Position numbers and translations under genes: made by a program | NCBI RefSeq assembly: GCF_003634635.1 | Contig: NZ_RBJB01000003.1 | Span: 1,091,127 to 1,155,126, forward strand | DNA length: 64,000 bases | Reading direction: 5' to 3' | From: Marinobacter nauticus | GTDB lineage: Bacteria > Pseudomonadota > Gammaproteobacteria > Pseudomonadales > Oleiphilaceae | The notes under the pieces: model-generated | Databases searched by the model: none | Seen by the model: the letters and a program-made list of their open reading frames with translations, nothing else | What the model was told of the DNA's origin: nothing | Part shown: piece after piece, positions 9,005 through 17,039 of the stretch | How the letters are laid out: the number at the start of each line of letters is the position of its first letter | Position numbering within the stretch: the first letter of the stretch is position 1

Positions 9005-10198
9005 ATGCCCCCCGGTTCGACAACAGGACGAATTCGCGAAATCTTCCTGGCCTTCCTGGCCCTGGGCCTGACCTCTTTTGGCGGCCCGGCCGCGCACCTG
9101 GGTTATTTCCGCAATGAATTTGTCGCCCGGCGCCGCTGGCTGTCCGAGCAGGACTATGCGGACCTGGTCGCCCTGTGCCAGTTCCTGCCTGGCCCCGCGA
9201 GCAGCCAGGTGGGCTTTGCCATTGGCCTGCAGCACGGTGGAGGCTGGGGGGCCGCGGCGGCCTGGACCGCCTTCACCCTGCCCTCGGCGATCATTCTGGT
9301 GGCCTTTGCCCTCAGTGCCAGCCTGCTGGATGGCCCGGTCAGCCAGGGCATTATTCATGGTCTGAAAGTGGCAGCCGTCGCGGTGGTGGCTCATGCGGTG
9401 CTGGGCATGGCTCGTACCCTGTGCCCGGACCAGCAAAGGGCAGGCATTGCGCTGGCGGCGGTTCTACTGGTGGTGTTTGTGGGCGGCACGGCAGGGCAGA
9501 TTTCTGCGATCACCCTTGGCGCCCTGGCCGGGCTGGCTCTGTGCCAGTCTGCCGATGATGGCACGGCCGGGCATTCCGGCCTGTCTGTGTCTGCGGCTAC
9601 CGGCAAGCTTACGGCCTTTCTGTATGTTTTGCTGCTGGCCGGACTCCCCCTCCTGGTGTGGCTGACACCCTCTACCCTGCTGGAAATGCTGGACGGCTTC
9701 TACCGAACCGGTGCCCTGGTGTTTGGCGGCGGCCATGTAATGCTGCCCCTGCTGGAAGCGGAAGTTGTGCAAACCGGCTGGGTAACCGCCGACGAATTCC
9801 TCGCCGGCTACGGCGCCGCCCAGGCCATTCCCGGCCCGCTGTTTACCTTTGCTGCCTATCTGGGGGCGGTCATGGGGCCCTCAGCACCCATTATCTGGGC
9901 CCTGCTGGCCCTGCTGGCCATTTTCCTGCCCGGTATGCTGATTCTGTTGGCGGTACTACCCCACTGGAACAACTTTCGCCGCTGGCACCGGGCGCAAGCC
10001 CTGATGCGCGGCGCCAACGCCGCCGTAGTGGGCATTCTCGGTGCCGCGCTTTACCAGCCGGTATTCACCAGTGCCATCGTCGGCCCCGGCGAGTTTGCCC
10101 TGGGCCTGACCGGTTTTATGCTGCTAAGCATATGGAAGCTCCCGGCCTGGGCCGTGGTGATTGTGATGGCCACCGGCGGCGTGCTGCTCGGTGCGTAA
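9005..10198 (+). CDS. chrA: Chromate transporter ChrA
   Basis: A 397-residue long-chain CHR protein with two homologous halves. The N-terminal half has FGGPAAHLGYFRNEFV and QFLPGPASSQVG; the C-terminal half repeats the pattern with FGGGHVMLPLLEAEVV and a QAIPGPLFTFAAYLG block. Proteins of this family extrude chromate across the inner membrane. AGGAG lies 9 bp before the ATG. It is third in the arsH-acr3-chrA run, so chromate resistance is probably induced together with arsenic resistance. Confidence 0.92.
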   Translation: MPPGSTTGRIREIFLAFLALGLTSFGGPAAHLGYFRNEFVARRRWLSEQDYADLVALCQFLPGPASSQVGFAIGLQHGGGWGAAAAWTAFTLPSAIILVAFALSASLLDGPVSQGIIHGLKVAAVAVVAHAVLGMARTLCPDQQRAGIALAAVLLVVFVGGTAGQISAITLGALAGLALCQSADDGTAGHSGLSVSAATGKLTAFLYVLLLAGLPLLVWLTPSTLLEMLDGFYRTGALVFGGGHVMLPLLEAEVVQTGWVTADEFLAGYGAAQAIPGPLFTFAAYLGAVMGPSAPIIWALLALLAIFLPGMLILLAVLPHWNNFRRWHRAQALMRGANAAVVGILGAALYQPVFTSAIVGPGEFALGLTGFMLLSIWKLPAWAVVIVMATGGVLLGA

Positions 10199-10238
10199 CC
10201 TGCCGCGCCTGTTCAGCCGGCAGCCACCCTGCTAATAT

Positions 10239-10259
10239 CGCGCTCGTTTTTTGAGCGCG
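10239..10259. other. Hairpin in the chrA-uppP spacer
   Basis: A perfect 7-bp inverted repeat, CGCGCTC at 10239-10245 and GAGCGCG at 10253-10259, has a loop G followed by six T. No T-run follows the stem on either strand, so it is not a typical rho-independent terminator. It could be a leader hairpin of uppP or a weak termination site. Confidence 0.35.
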
Positions 10260-10299
10260 CCGAACCCGTTAATCAGCACCACCGACCGGAATTAAAAGA

Positions 10300-11097
10300 A
10301 TGGATATTTTCCAGGCCCTTTTCCTTGGCCTCCTCCAGGGACTGACCGAATTCCTGCCCATATCCAGCTCCGCCCACCTGATCCTGACACCGGCCTTCTT
10401 TGGCTGGGAAGACCAGGGCGTCGGCTTCGACTTGTCGGTGCACGTGGGCACGCTATTGGCCGTGGTGCTCTACTTCCGCCGGGATGTCTTCGGCATCGCC
10501 CGGGACGGCCTGATTTCCATGGGCCAGCGCAAAATCGTCGGCCAGGGCGCCCTGGCCTGGTACCTGGTGATCGGCACCATCCCGGCGGGCCTCGCGGGCC
10601 TAGCCCTGCTCGACATGATCGACAACGAACTGCGGGGCGCCTCGGTGATCTTCTTCACCACCCTGGTGTTCGGCATCCTTCTTGGCATTGCCGACTGGCT
10701 CCCCAAACGCCAGCGCACCATGGATTCCCTGAACTGGAAAGACGCTGTTATCGTTGGCGTCGCCCAGGCCATGGCTCTGGTCCCCGGCACCTCCCGCTCG
10801 GGCGTCACCATCACCGCCGGCCTGTTCCTGGGCATGACCCGGGAAACCGCCTCGCGGTTTTCCTTCCTGCTGGCGATTCCGATTATCGTGCTGGCGTCGG
10901 CGGTAAAGCTGCTGGAAGTGGCCACATCCGACGTAATCGTGGACTGGAATGGTTTCCTGATTGGCGGCGTCACCTCGTTCCTGATGGCCATTACCGCCAT
11001 CCACTTTTTCCTGAAGTGGCTGAACAAGGTGGGCATGTGGCCGTATGTGATCTACCGGATCATTCTGGCTGGGGTGATTTACGCGGTTCTGATGTAA
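10300..11097 (+). CDS. uppP: Undecaprenyl-diphosphatase UppP (BacA)
   Basis: A 265-residue polytopic membrane protein. The two catalytic motifs of the family are present: GLTEFLPISSSAHL at residues 15-28 and PGTSRSGVTI in the centre. The enzyme removes a phosphate from undecaprenyl diphosphate on the periplasmic side to recycle the lipid carrier for peptidoglycan and O-antigen synthesis; overproduction gives bacitracin resistance. Length is normal for the family. It is separated from chrA by 101 bp and is probably transcribed on its own. Confidence 0.95.
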   Translation: MDIFQALFLGLLQGLTEFLPISSSAHLILTPAFFGWEDQGVGFDLSVHVGTLLAVVLYFRRDVFGIARDGLISMGQRKIVGQGALAWYLVIGTIPAGLAGLALLDMIDNELRGASVIFFTTLVFGILLGIADWLPKRQRTMDSLNWKDAVIVGVAQAMALVPGTSRSGVTITAGLFLGMTRETASRFSFLLAIPIIVLASAVKLLEVATSDVIVDWNGFLIGGVTSFLMAITAIHFFLKWLNKVGMWPYVIYRIILAGVIYAVLM

Positions 11098-11138
11098 ACC
11101 GTTTTCTTTAAATACTTGGCGGCCTGCACAGCACCAAG

Positions 11139-11256
11139 AGTGCCGGGTTGGGGTTGGCTTTCCAAAAAATTTGTGGAGCCAGGGATGGCGGAACACAAGC
11201 GCCACAGGGATGTGCCGAAGGAGCGCTTTTTGGAAAGCCAACCCCAACTCGGCACC
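11139..11256. repeat. Long imperfect hairpin repeat element
   Basis: Two 28-base arms, 11141-11168 and 11227-11254, are inverted copies with a single mismatch; the shared core is GGGGTTGGCTTTCC. The 58-base middle contains two related GCCA(CA)GGGATG units (from 11178 and 11201) with their own short inverted segments. Both strands carry short open frames through the arms. Structure and position between the ends of two genes (uppP and uvrD) resemble a REP/BIME or MITE-like dispersed element and could also act as a bidirectional transcription stop. Confidence 0.7.
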
Positions 11257-11282
11257 GACTCCACACTTGGCAGGCTTCTAAA

Positions 11283-13448
11283 TCAGCAGGCCTCCAAAGG
11301 CGCATAAGCCAAAACAAGCCACTTGGCGCCCTCATCGAAATTCACCTGCACCCGCGTATGATGCCCCGTACCCTCGGAGTTCATCACGATACCCTCGCCA
11401 AACTTGGGATGGCGCACCCGCTGCCCCAGGCTGAAACCGGACTGCTGGGCCGAATCCTGGGCAAACAGACTCTCATTCGGTCGCTCCACCATCGCCGGCC
11501 GCGTCACCGTATTACGCAACCGCACCTCCTGCAGGCAGTCCCCCGGGATCTCCCGCACAAACCGGGACAGTGCGTGAAACTTCTCCTGACCATACAACCG
11601 ACGGGATTCCGCGTAAGTAAGTACCAGCTTCTTCATGGCCCGGGTAATGCCCACATAAGCCAGGCGGCGCTCTTCCTCCATGCGCCCGGGCTCCTCCAGC
11701 GACATACTGTGCGGGAACAAACCCTCCTCAACACCTGCCAGGAACACCATCGGAAACTCCAACCCCTTGGCCGAATGCAGCGTCATCAACTGCACACTGT
11801 CCTCATGGGCATCGGCCTGTGATTCGCCGGCATCCAGCGCCGCCTGGGCAATAAACTCCGCCAGCGGATCTACGCCTTCTTCTACATCATAATCCGCGAG
11901 CGCGCTGACCAGTTCCTCCAGGTTTTCCACCCGGGCCTGACCCTTCTCGCCCTTCTCACTGGCGTGATAATCCTTCAGGCCACTGGACTCAATCGCCTGC
12001 TTCATCAGCCCCTGCAGGGACGCGTGGCCAGCCATATCGGATAGCGTGTTGATGATCTCCATAAACTGCTGCAGGCCGGTTTTCGCCCGTCCCTTCACCT
12101 GGCCTGCGGCCAGCAACCGCTCGGACGATTCCCACAGGGAAATACCCTGGCCGGTGGCGTATTCACGAATTTCCTGCAGGCTCTTGGCACCAATGCCGCG
12201 GGTGGGAATATTCACTACCCGCTCAAAGGCGGCATCGTCCCGGTGGTAATGCACCAGGCGCAGGTAAGCCAGCGCGTTTCGGATTTCCTGACGGTCGTAG
12301 AACCGCAACCCGCCGTAAACTCGATAAGGAATACCCTGGCGCATCAGGGCTTCTTCGAGCACCCGGGACTGGGCATTGGAACGATAGAGAATGGCGCACT
12401 CGCTGCGCAGATTGCCCTCGCTGACCCAGGCCGAGATGGAATCGGCAATATAATTGGCTTCATCCTGCTCGTTGAACGCGGCGTACAGGCTGATCGGCTC
12501 ACCTTCCACCCCGTCAGTCCAGAGTTCCTTGCCCAAACGCCCCTGGTTGTTGGCAATCACCGAGTTGGCGGCTTTCAGAATGGTCTTGGTGGAGCGGTAG
12601 TTCTGCTCCAGCCGGACCAGCCGGGAATTGGGGAAATCCCGCTGGTACTGCTGGATATTCTCGATCTTCGCGCCCCGCCAGCCGTAGATGGACTGGTCGT
12701 CATCGCCCACCACCGTCAGCGGCACCCGGTTGCTGGCCAGCACCTGCAGCCAGGCGTATTGAATGGTGTTGGTGTCCTGGAACTCGTCCACCAGTATGTG
12801 CTGGAAGCGCTGCTGGTAGTGACTCAGCAATTCCGGACGATGCAGCCAGAGTTCGTGGGACCGCAGCAACAGTTCGCCAAAATCCACCAGGCCGCCCTGC
12901 TGGCAGAGCTTCTCGTACTGGCGGTAGATCTTCAGCATGGTATTGGTGAAGTGATCGCCCGGATTCTCCTGAATATGATCCGCCCGCAAGCCCTCATCTT
13001 TCTGGCTGTTGATAAACCACTGGGCCTGTTTCGGCGGCCACTGGCTTTCATCAATGCGGTTTTCCCGCATCACCCGCTTGATCAGCCGCAACTGATCGTC
13101 GCTGTCCAACACCTGGAAGTTTTCCGGCAAGCCGGCGTCTTTCCAGTGGGAACGAAGCAAACGATGGGCAATTCCGTGGAAGGTGCCGATCCACAGACCA
13201 CGGGTGGGAATCTGCATCATCTGCTCCACGCGATAACGCATTTCCTTGGCGGCCTTGTTGGTGAAAGTCACCGCCAGAATGGACGTGGGCGGCACCCGGT
13301 CAACCGACATCAACCATGCCATCCGGTGCACCAGCACTCGGGTTTTGCCACTGCCGGCACCGGCCAGCACCAGCAAATGGTCGTTCTGCGCCGTCACCGC
13401 TTCGCGCTGGGCGTCGTTCAGGGAATCAATAATATGAGAGACATCCAT
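11283..13448 (-). CDS. uvrD: DNA helicase II UvrD
   Basis: A 721-residue superfamily 1A helicase, the same size as E. coli UvrD. The start at MDVSHIIDSLNDAQREAV aligns with the E. coli N-terminus; an ATG five codons earlier is possible, but neither has a good ribosome site. Motif I is AGAGSGKTR, motif II is VDEFQDTN, motif III is GDDDQSIYGWRGA and motif VI is YVGITRA. It unwinds DNA 3'-5' in nucleotide excision and mismatch repair. The C-terminal region ends in a Tudor-like segment (FGEGIVMNSEGTG). It converges on the hairpin repeat next to uppP. Confidence 0.95.
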   Translation of the reverse strand: MDVSHIIDSLNDAQREAVTAQNDHLLVLAGAGSGKTRVLVHRMAWLMSVDRVPPTSILAVTFTNKAAKEMRYRVEQMMQIPTRGLWIGTFHGIAHRLLRSHWKDAGLPENFQVLDSDDQLRLIKRVMRENRIDESQWPPKQAQWFINSQKDEGLRADHIQENPGDHFTNTMLKIYRQYEKLCQQGGLVDFGELLLRSHELWLHRPELLSHYQQRFQHILVDEFQDTNTIQYAWLQVLASNRVPLTVVGDDDQSIYGWRGAKIENIQQYQRDFPNSRLVRLEQNYRSTKTILKAANSVIANNQGRLGKELWTDGVEGEPISLYAAFNEQDEANYIADSISAWVSEGNLRSECAILYRSNAQSRVLEEALMRQGIPYRVYGGLRFYDRQEIRNALAYLRLVHYHRDDAAFERVVNIPTRGIGAKSLQEIREYATGQGISLWESSERLLAAGQVKGRAKTGLQQFMEIINTLSDMAGHASLQGLMKQAIESSGLKDYHASEKGEKGQARVENLEELVSALADYDVEEGVDPLAEFIAQAALDAGESQADAHEDSVQLMTLHSAKGLEFPMVFLAGVEEGLFPHSMSLEEPGRMEEERRLAYVGITRAMKKLVLTYAESRRLYGQEKFHALSRFVREIPGDCLQEVRLRNTVTRPAMVERPNESLFAQDSAQQSGFSLGQRVRHPKFGEGIVMNSEGTGHHTRVQVNFDEGAKWLVLAYAPLEAC

Positions 13449-13570
13449 GGAGCAAGGCTTCATTACTGGTTAAATTTACAGCCCAGTATACCAGCCAAGA
13501 GCCCGGCTGCCTCCCCTGGCACAAACTACCCCCTCAAGAGTATATACAGGCCAATTCAAGGCTCTAGGCT

Positions 13571-13597
13571 TAAAGAGACAGCCAGTGTGGCCGATAC
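13571..13597 (+). promoter_or_regulatory. Sigma-28 (FliA) promoter upstream of the chemoreceptor
   Basis: TAAAGAGA at 13571-13578, an 11-bp spacer and GCCGATAC at 13590-13597. The E. coli FliA consensus is TAAAGTTT-N11-GCCGATAA, so the spacing is exact and 13 of 16 positions match. The predicted transcript start is near 13604, about 95 bp before the receptor ATG. This places the downstream receptor, and probably the porin and binding protein, in the flagellar late-gene regulon. Confidence 0.75.
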
Positions 13598-13611
13598 AGC
13601 ACTTAACACAC

Positions 13612-13632
13612 TGACACATTAATTCTGTGTCA
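13612..13632. promoter_or_regulatory. Perfect inverted repeat in the chemoreceptor leader
   Basis: TGACACA at 13612-13618 and TGTGTCA at 13626-13632 are perfect inverted copies around a 7-bp AT-rich spacer. The repeat sits just downstream of the predicted sigma-28 transcript start, where it could be an operator for an unknown dimeric regulator or a 5' mRNA hairpin. Confidence 0.45.
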
Positions 13633-13700
13633 TGCGTTCAAAAAACAACCTACACTCGCGCCGTTCAGAGTTGTGGGCCACGCATACAGGGATTTCATAC

Positions 13701-15314
13701 ATGCTTTCATCTCTCAAAATCTCACACAAACTCGCGCTGCTGGTGATTGTAGCCGTGGTGGCTTTCGTAGTGAGCCAGGCCTTTTCCATCATCACGGAAC
13801 GAAACAACTCGGAACGACTGGGTGAGGTGCGCAACCAGCTCTATCCGTCCCTGGAACTCTCCACCATCAACCGGGGTCTGCTGCAACTCATCGAAAACCA
13901 GATCAACAGCGCCGTGACCACGGGCGACGATCAGCAGATCGCGGCTACCCGAGAGCAACTCGCCGAGATTATTGAGAATCTTGACCGCATTGCCCAGCTT
14001 AACCCGAGCCAGCAGAGCGACGTAAAAGCGCTGAAATCCGAGCTGAACGGCTACTACAGCACCGCCACGCGCATCGCCACCGCGATTATCGAGGGCACCG
14101 CCGATTTCAGTCGCATAGGCCAGGAAGCATCCGCCAACGCCGAGCGCCTGGCGGGCTTGCGCTCGGATCTCGACCAGATGCGTAATGCCATGGAGAGCCG
14201 CCTGACCCAGGCCATCGACGACACCACGGCGGCCAGCAGCGAAGCCGCTACCGTCTCCGTGACGATCGTGGTGGTCGCCCTGGTTGTCCTGATTGCACTG
14301 AGCCTGATTATCGGTCGATCGGTCTCCGGCAGCCTGCAGCAAATCATCAGTTCCCTGCGGAACATGGCTTCTGGCGAAGGCGATCTGACCTCCCGCATCG
14401 AGTACACCGGCAAGGATGAACTCCGGGATCTGGTGGACCAGTTCAACCGCTTTGTTGAAAAACTGCATAAATCCTTTGCCACCATCCAGCAGGACATCGG
14501 TGAGCTTAACGGCGTCGCCACTCATCTGGGCAGCACCAGCCGCACCAATCTTGAACGCATCAGCCAGCAGGCCCAGGCCATCTCCTCCACCCGCAATTCC
14601 GTGGAAGAGCTGGTAAAAAGCGTTGAGGAAGTGGCGGGCTTTGCCTCCAGCGCCTCTGACCAGACCCAGGACGCATCCAAGTTTGCGACCACCGGGCAAC
14701 AGAAGGTCGAGGGCAACATACAGACCATCCAGCGACTGATGGCAGAAATCGAGAACACTGCCAGCCTGGTCAACCAGTTCGACGAGTTCTCCGTGAAGGT
14801 GGGCGGTCTGCTGGAAACCATTCAGACCGTGGCCGAGCAGACCAACCTGCTGGCCCTGAATGCCGCCATTGAAGCCGCCCGCGCCGGTGAACACGGCCGT
14901 GGCTTTGCCGTGGTCGCAGATGAAGTACGCGGCCTGGCGGTGCGCACCCACAAGGCCACCGAAGAAATCCAGCAGGTGATTTCAGAACTCTCCAAAGCCT
15001 CCGGCGCCGCCGTGCATTCCATGCAAGGCAGCGTAGACATGGCCAGGCAGGGCGTGGATGCGACCACCGAGTCTGGCGAGGTCCTGCGCAAGATTCTCGA
15101 GAACGTTCAGCAGATCAGCGAGCTGAACGAGCAGATTGCCGCGGCCACCTATGAGCAGAGCACCACCTTCAGCGAAGTCACTGGCCATATGGGCGACATG
15201 CATCGCAACGCCGAGGCCGTGATGGAAAGCACCGATGAGCTGGATACGGTCAGCCGCAAGATCCAGGACGTCAGTAATGGCTTGCAGAGCGTGGCCGGGC
15301 AGTTCCGCGTTTAA
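13701..15314 (+). CDS. Methyl-accepting chemotaxis protein
   Basis: A 537-residue transmembrane chemoreceptor. Order: membrane segment 1 (residues about 10-30), a periplasmic four-helix-type sensor of about 150 residues, membrane segment 2 ([17 protein letters not shown]), HAMP linker, and a cytoplasmic signalling domain with [18 protein letters not shown] at the hairpin tip. There is no C-terminal NWETF-like tether. The chosen ATG has AGGGAT upstream and gives a normal N-terminus; an upstream in-frame ATG at 13632 would add a non-membrane tail. Expression from a sigma-28 promoter is predicted. The porin gene starts 28 bp downstream, suggesting co-transcription and a shared ligand. Confidence 0.92.
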   Translation: MLSSLKISHKLALLVIVAVVAFVVSQAFSIITERNNSERLGEVRNQLYPSLELSTINRGLLQLIENQINSAVTTGDDQQIAATREQLAEIIENLDRIAQLNPSQQSDVKALKSELNGYYSTATRIATAIIEGTADFSRIGQEASANAERLAGLRSDLDQMRNAMESRLTQAIDDTTAASSEAATVSVTIVVVALVVLIALSLIIGRSVSGSLQQIISSLRNMASGEGDLTSRIEYTGKDELRDLVDQFNRFVEKLHKSFATIQQDIGELNGVATHLGSTSRTNLERISQQAQAISSTRNSVEELVKSVEEVAGFASSASDQTQDASKFATTGQQKVEGNIQTIQRLMAEIENTASLVNQFDEFSVKVGGLLETIQTVAEQTNLLALNAAIEAARAGEHGRGFAVVADEVRGLAVRTHKATEEIQQVISELSKASGAAVHSMQGSVDMARQGVDATTESGEVLRKILENVQQISELNEQIAAATYEQSTTFSEVTGHMGDMHRNAEAVMESTDELDTVSRKIQDVSNGLQSVAGQFRV

Positions 15315-15342
15315 GTAAAACCCCAGAAAAAGGAAACTCCTG

Positions 15343-16548
15343 ATGAAAAAACTGTTTACTGCAGCGCCCCTGGCGCTCGCCATTGCCGCGACCCCGGCTC
15401 TGGCACAGAGTACCGAGGACACCCTCGAGCGCATGCAGCAGCAGCTGAATGCCATGCAACAACAGCTGAACTCCGCGAAAGACACCGGCATTCGCTTCAA
15501 CGGCTTTTTCAGCACCGGTTTCGCCCGGGCCAGCAACGATGCCGGTTACGCCGGAATCACCGACGAATCCGAAGTGGCGGATCTGAGCCTGTTCGCCCTG
15601 CAGGGCACCTTTGACGTCACACAGAAAAGCCAGATCGTGATGCAACTGGTCGGCCGGGGTGAAGATGACTGGGAACCCCAGGTGGAGTGGGCCTACCTGA
15701 GCCACCGCCCCACCAACAACCTGCAGATTCGGGCCGGCAAGATGCGGATTCCGTTCTTCATGTACTCCGACTCCCTGGAAGTCGGCTACGCCCAGCCGTG
15801 GGCCCGCCCGCCCCAGAGTGTGTATGGCCCGATTGCCGTGACCAGCTATGTCGGTGCGGATGCCAGCTACAACCTGAATTTCGACAACTCCTCGCTGACC
15901 GCGACCGGCTTCACCGGCTTTACCGATGAAGATGGCAACTCCGGCGATGTGCAGTTGCGCAATGTCGCTGGCGTGAACCTGACCTGGACCGACTACGTTT
16001 GGACCCTGCGTGGTGTGGCGGCGACCGCCGAGGCGGATATTGATGCGACCCGGCTTGGCGCACTGGCAGCCCAAAGCGGCATTACCCTTCCGCCCGGCAT
16101 TACTCAACTTGCCGACGGTGATCGCGGTAACTTCTTCGGCCTAGGCGCCAGCTACGACGACGGCAGCTGGCAGATCATCGGTGAAGTCACCCGCGTTGAA
16201 GTGGATGGCAAGTTTGCCGATACCGATTCTGCTTACCTGTCTGTGGGCCATCGGTTTGGCAGCTGGACACCTTACGTTGCAGCCGGCTGGACCGAGAGCA
16301 AGGATGACGACGAGCGCACCGGTTTCTTCATCCCCGGCGCCGTCCCCGAGTCCATCCTGAACTATCAGCGCAACGAATACAGCATCGGTACCCGCTGGGA
16401 CATTACTCCGGGCGTGGCCATCAAGGCGGACATCACTCATGTGCGCGGGCTTGAGAAAGGTTATGGCAATCTGAACACGGCCTACATGCTGGCGGAAGAC
16501 CCGGACAGCACCAACGTTTACACTGTCAAAATCGACTCGGCATTCTAA
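15343..16548 (+). CDS. Outer-membrane porin
   Basis: A 401-residue protein with a signal peptide (MKKLFTAAPLALAIAATPALA), then a short coiled-coil segment rich in MQQQL, as in trimeric OprO/OprP-like porins, then alternating strand sequence ending in a C-terminal phenylalanine typical of outer-membrane barrels. No specificity residues can be assigned. It lies 28 bp after the chemoreceptor and 9 bp before a small binding protein, so the three probably form an operon. A role in taking up the ligand sensed by the receptor is inferred from context. Confidence 0.82.
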   Translation: MKKLFTAAPLALAIAATPALAQSTEDTLERMQQQLNAMQQQLNSAKDTGIRFNGFFSTGFARASNDAGYAGITDESEVADLSLFALQGTFDVTQKSQIVMQLVGRGEDDWEPQVEWAYLSHRPTNNLQIRAGKMRIPFFMYSDSLEVGYAQPWARPPQSVYGPIAVTSYVGADASYNLNFDNSSLTATGFTGFTDEDGNSGDVQLRNVAGVNLTWTDYVWTLRGVAATAEADIDATRLGALAAQSGITLPPGITQLADGDRGNFFGLGASYDDGSWQIIGEVTRVEVDGKFADTDSAYLSVGHRFGSWTPYVAAGWTESKDDDERTGFFIPGAVPESILNYQRNEYSIGTRWDITPGVAIKADITHVRGLEKGYGNLNTAYMLAEDPDSTNVYTVKIDSAF

Positions 16549-16557
16549 GGAGGCCCC

Positions 16558-16971
16558 ATGAAAAAGCTTAGCCTGTTGTTTGCGGCCAGCTTGCTGGCAA
16601 GCCCCCTGGCCCTGGCTGAAGTCGTGGTGATCGGCAACCCGTCCGGCCCGGACAGCATCAGCGCCAACGAAGTACGGGATCTGTATCTGAACCGCAGCAA
16701 AGCCCTGCCAAATGGCCAGAGCGCGAAGCCGTTTGAACTCCCGGAAGGCAACGCCACCCGTGCCGAATTCCATGACAAGGTGACCGGCCGTAACGACGCC
16801 CAACTGAAGGCCTTCTGGTCCCAGCAGGTGTTCACCGGTCGTGGTCAGCCTCCGGCGGAAGCCGGCAGTGCTTCGGGCATGAAGGCCCAGGTCGCCTCCA
16901 CACCAGGCGCCATCGGCTACATCGATTCCGCGGATGTGGACGACAGTGTCAAGGTTATCCTGACGCCCTGA
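16558..16971 (+). CDS. Small periplasmic PstS-like phosphate-binding-family protein
   Basis: A 137-residue secreted protein with a clear signal peptide (ends SPLALA, cleavage before EVVVIG). The mature part matches the N-terminal portion of PstS/PBP-like proteins: VIGNPSG, an SANEVRDLYLNRSK block and GAIGYIDSADV near the end. Full PstS proteins are over 300 residues, so this is a one-lobe form known in porin/sensor contexts rather than in a Pst transporter. No Pst permease or ATPase gene is nearby. It is the last gene of the receptor-porin operon and is followed by a strong terminator. Phosphate as ligand is only a family-based guess. Confidence 0.75.
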   Translation: MKKLSLLFAASLLASPLALAEVVVIGNPSGPDSISANEVRDLYLNRSKALPNGQSAKPFELPEGNATRAEFHDKVTGRNDAQLKAFWSQQVFTGRGQPPAEAGSASGMKAQVASTPGAIGYIDSADVDDSVKVILTP

Positions 16972-16990
16972 TCACAGCCGTGCAGAACGC

Positions 16991-17019
16991 AAAAAAGGCG
17001 AGCCGAAGCTCGCCTTTTT
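16991..17019. terminator. Bidirectional rho-independent terminator
   Basis: A run of A, a 7-bp GC-rich stem (GGCGAGC at 16997-17003, GCTCGCC at 17008-17014), a CGAA tetraloop and five T. The A and T flanks let it work for the binding-protein gene on the plus strand and for gabD, which ends at 17040 on the minus strand. Confidence 0.88.
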
Positions 17020-17039
17020 GCTGTTTGAAGGCCGGCTGC

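Noticed and set aside
11148..11822. 224-codon plus-strand frame entering the hairpin repeat
   Set aside because: The 5' part is repeat sequence and the rest is antisense to uvrD, so it is not a gene.
12243..13622. 459-codon plus-strand frame
   Set aside because: Antisense to uvrD, no recognisable domain, and composition typical of a shadow frame.
13722..14951. 409-codon minus-strand frame
   Set aside because: Antisense to the chemoreceptor, which is complete and recognisable; no domain or ribosome site.
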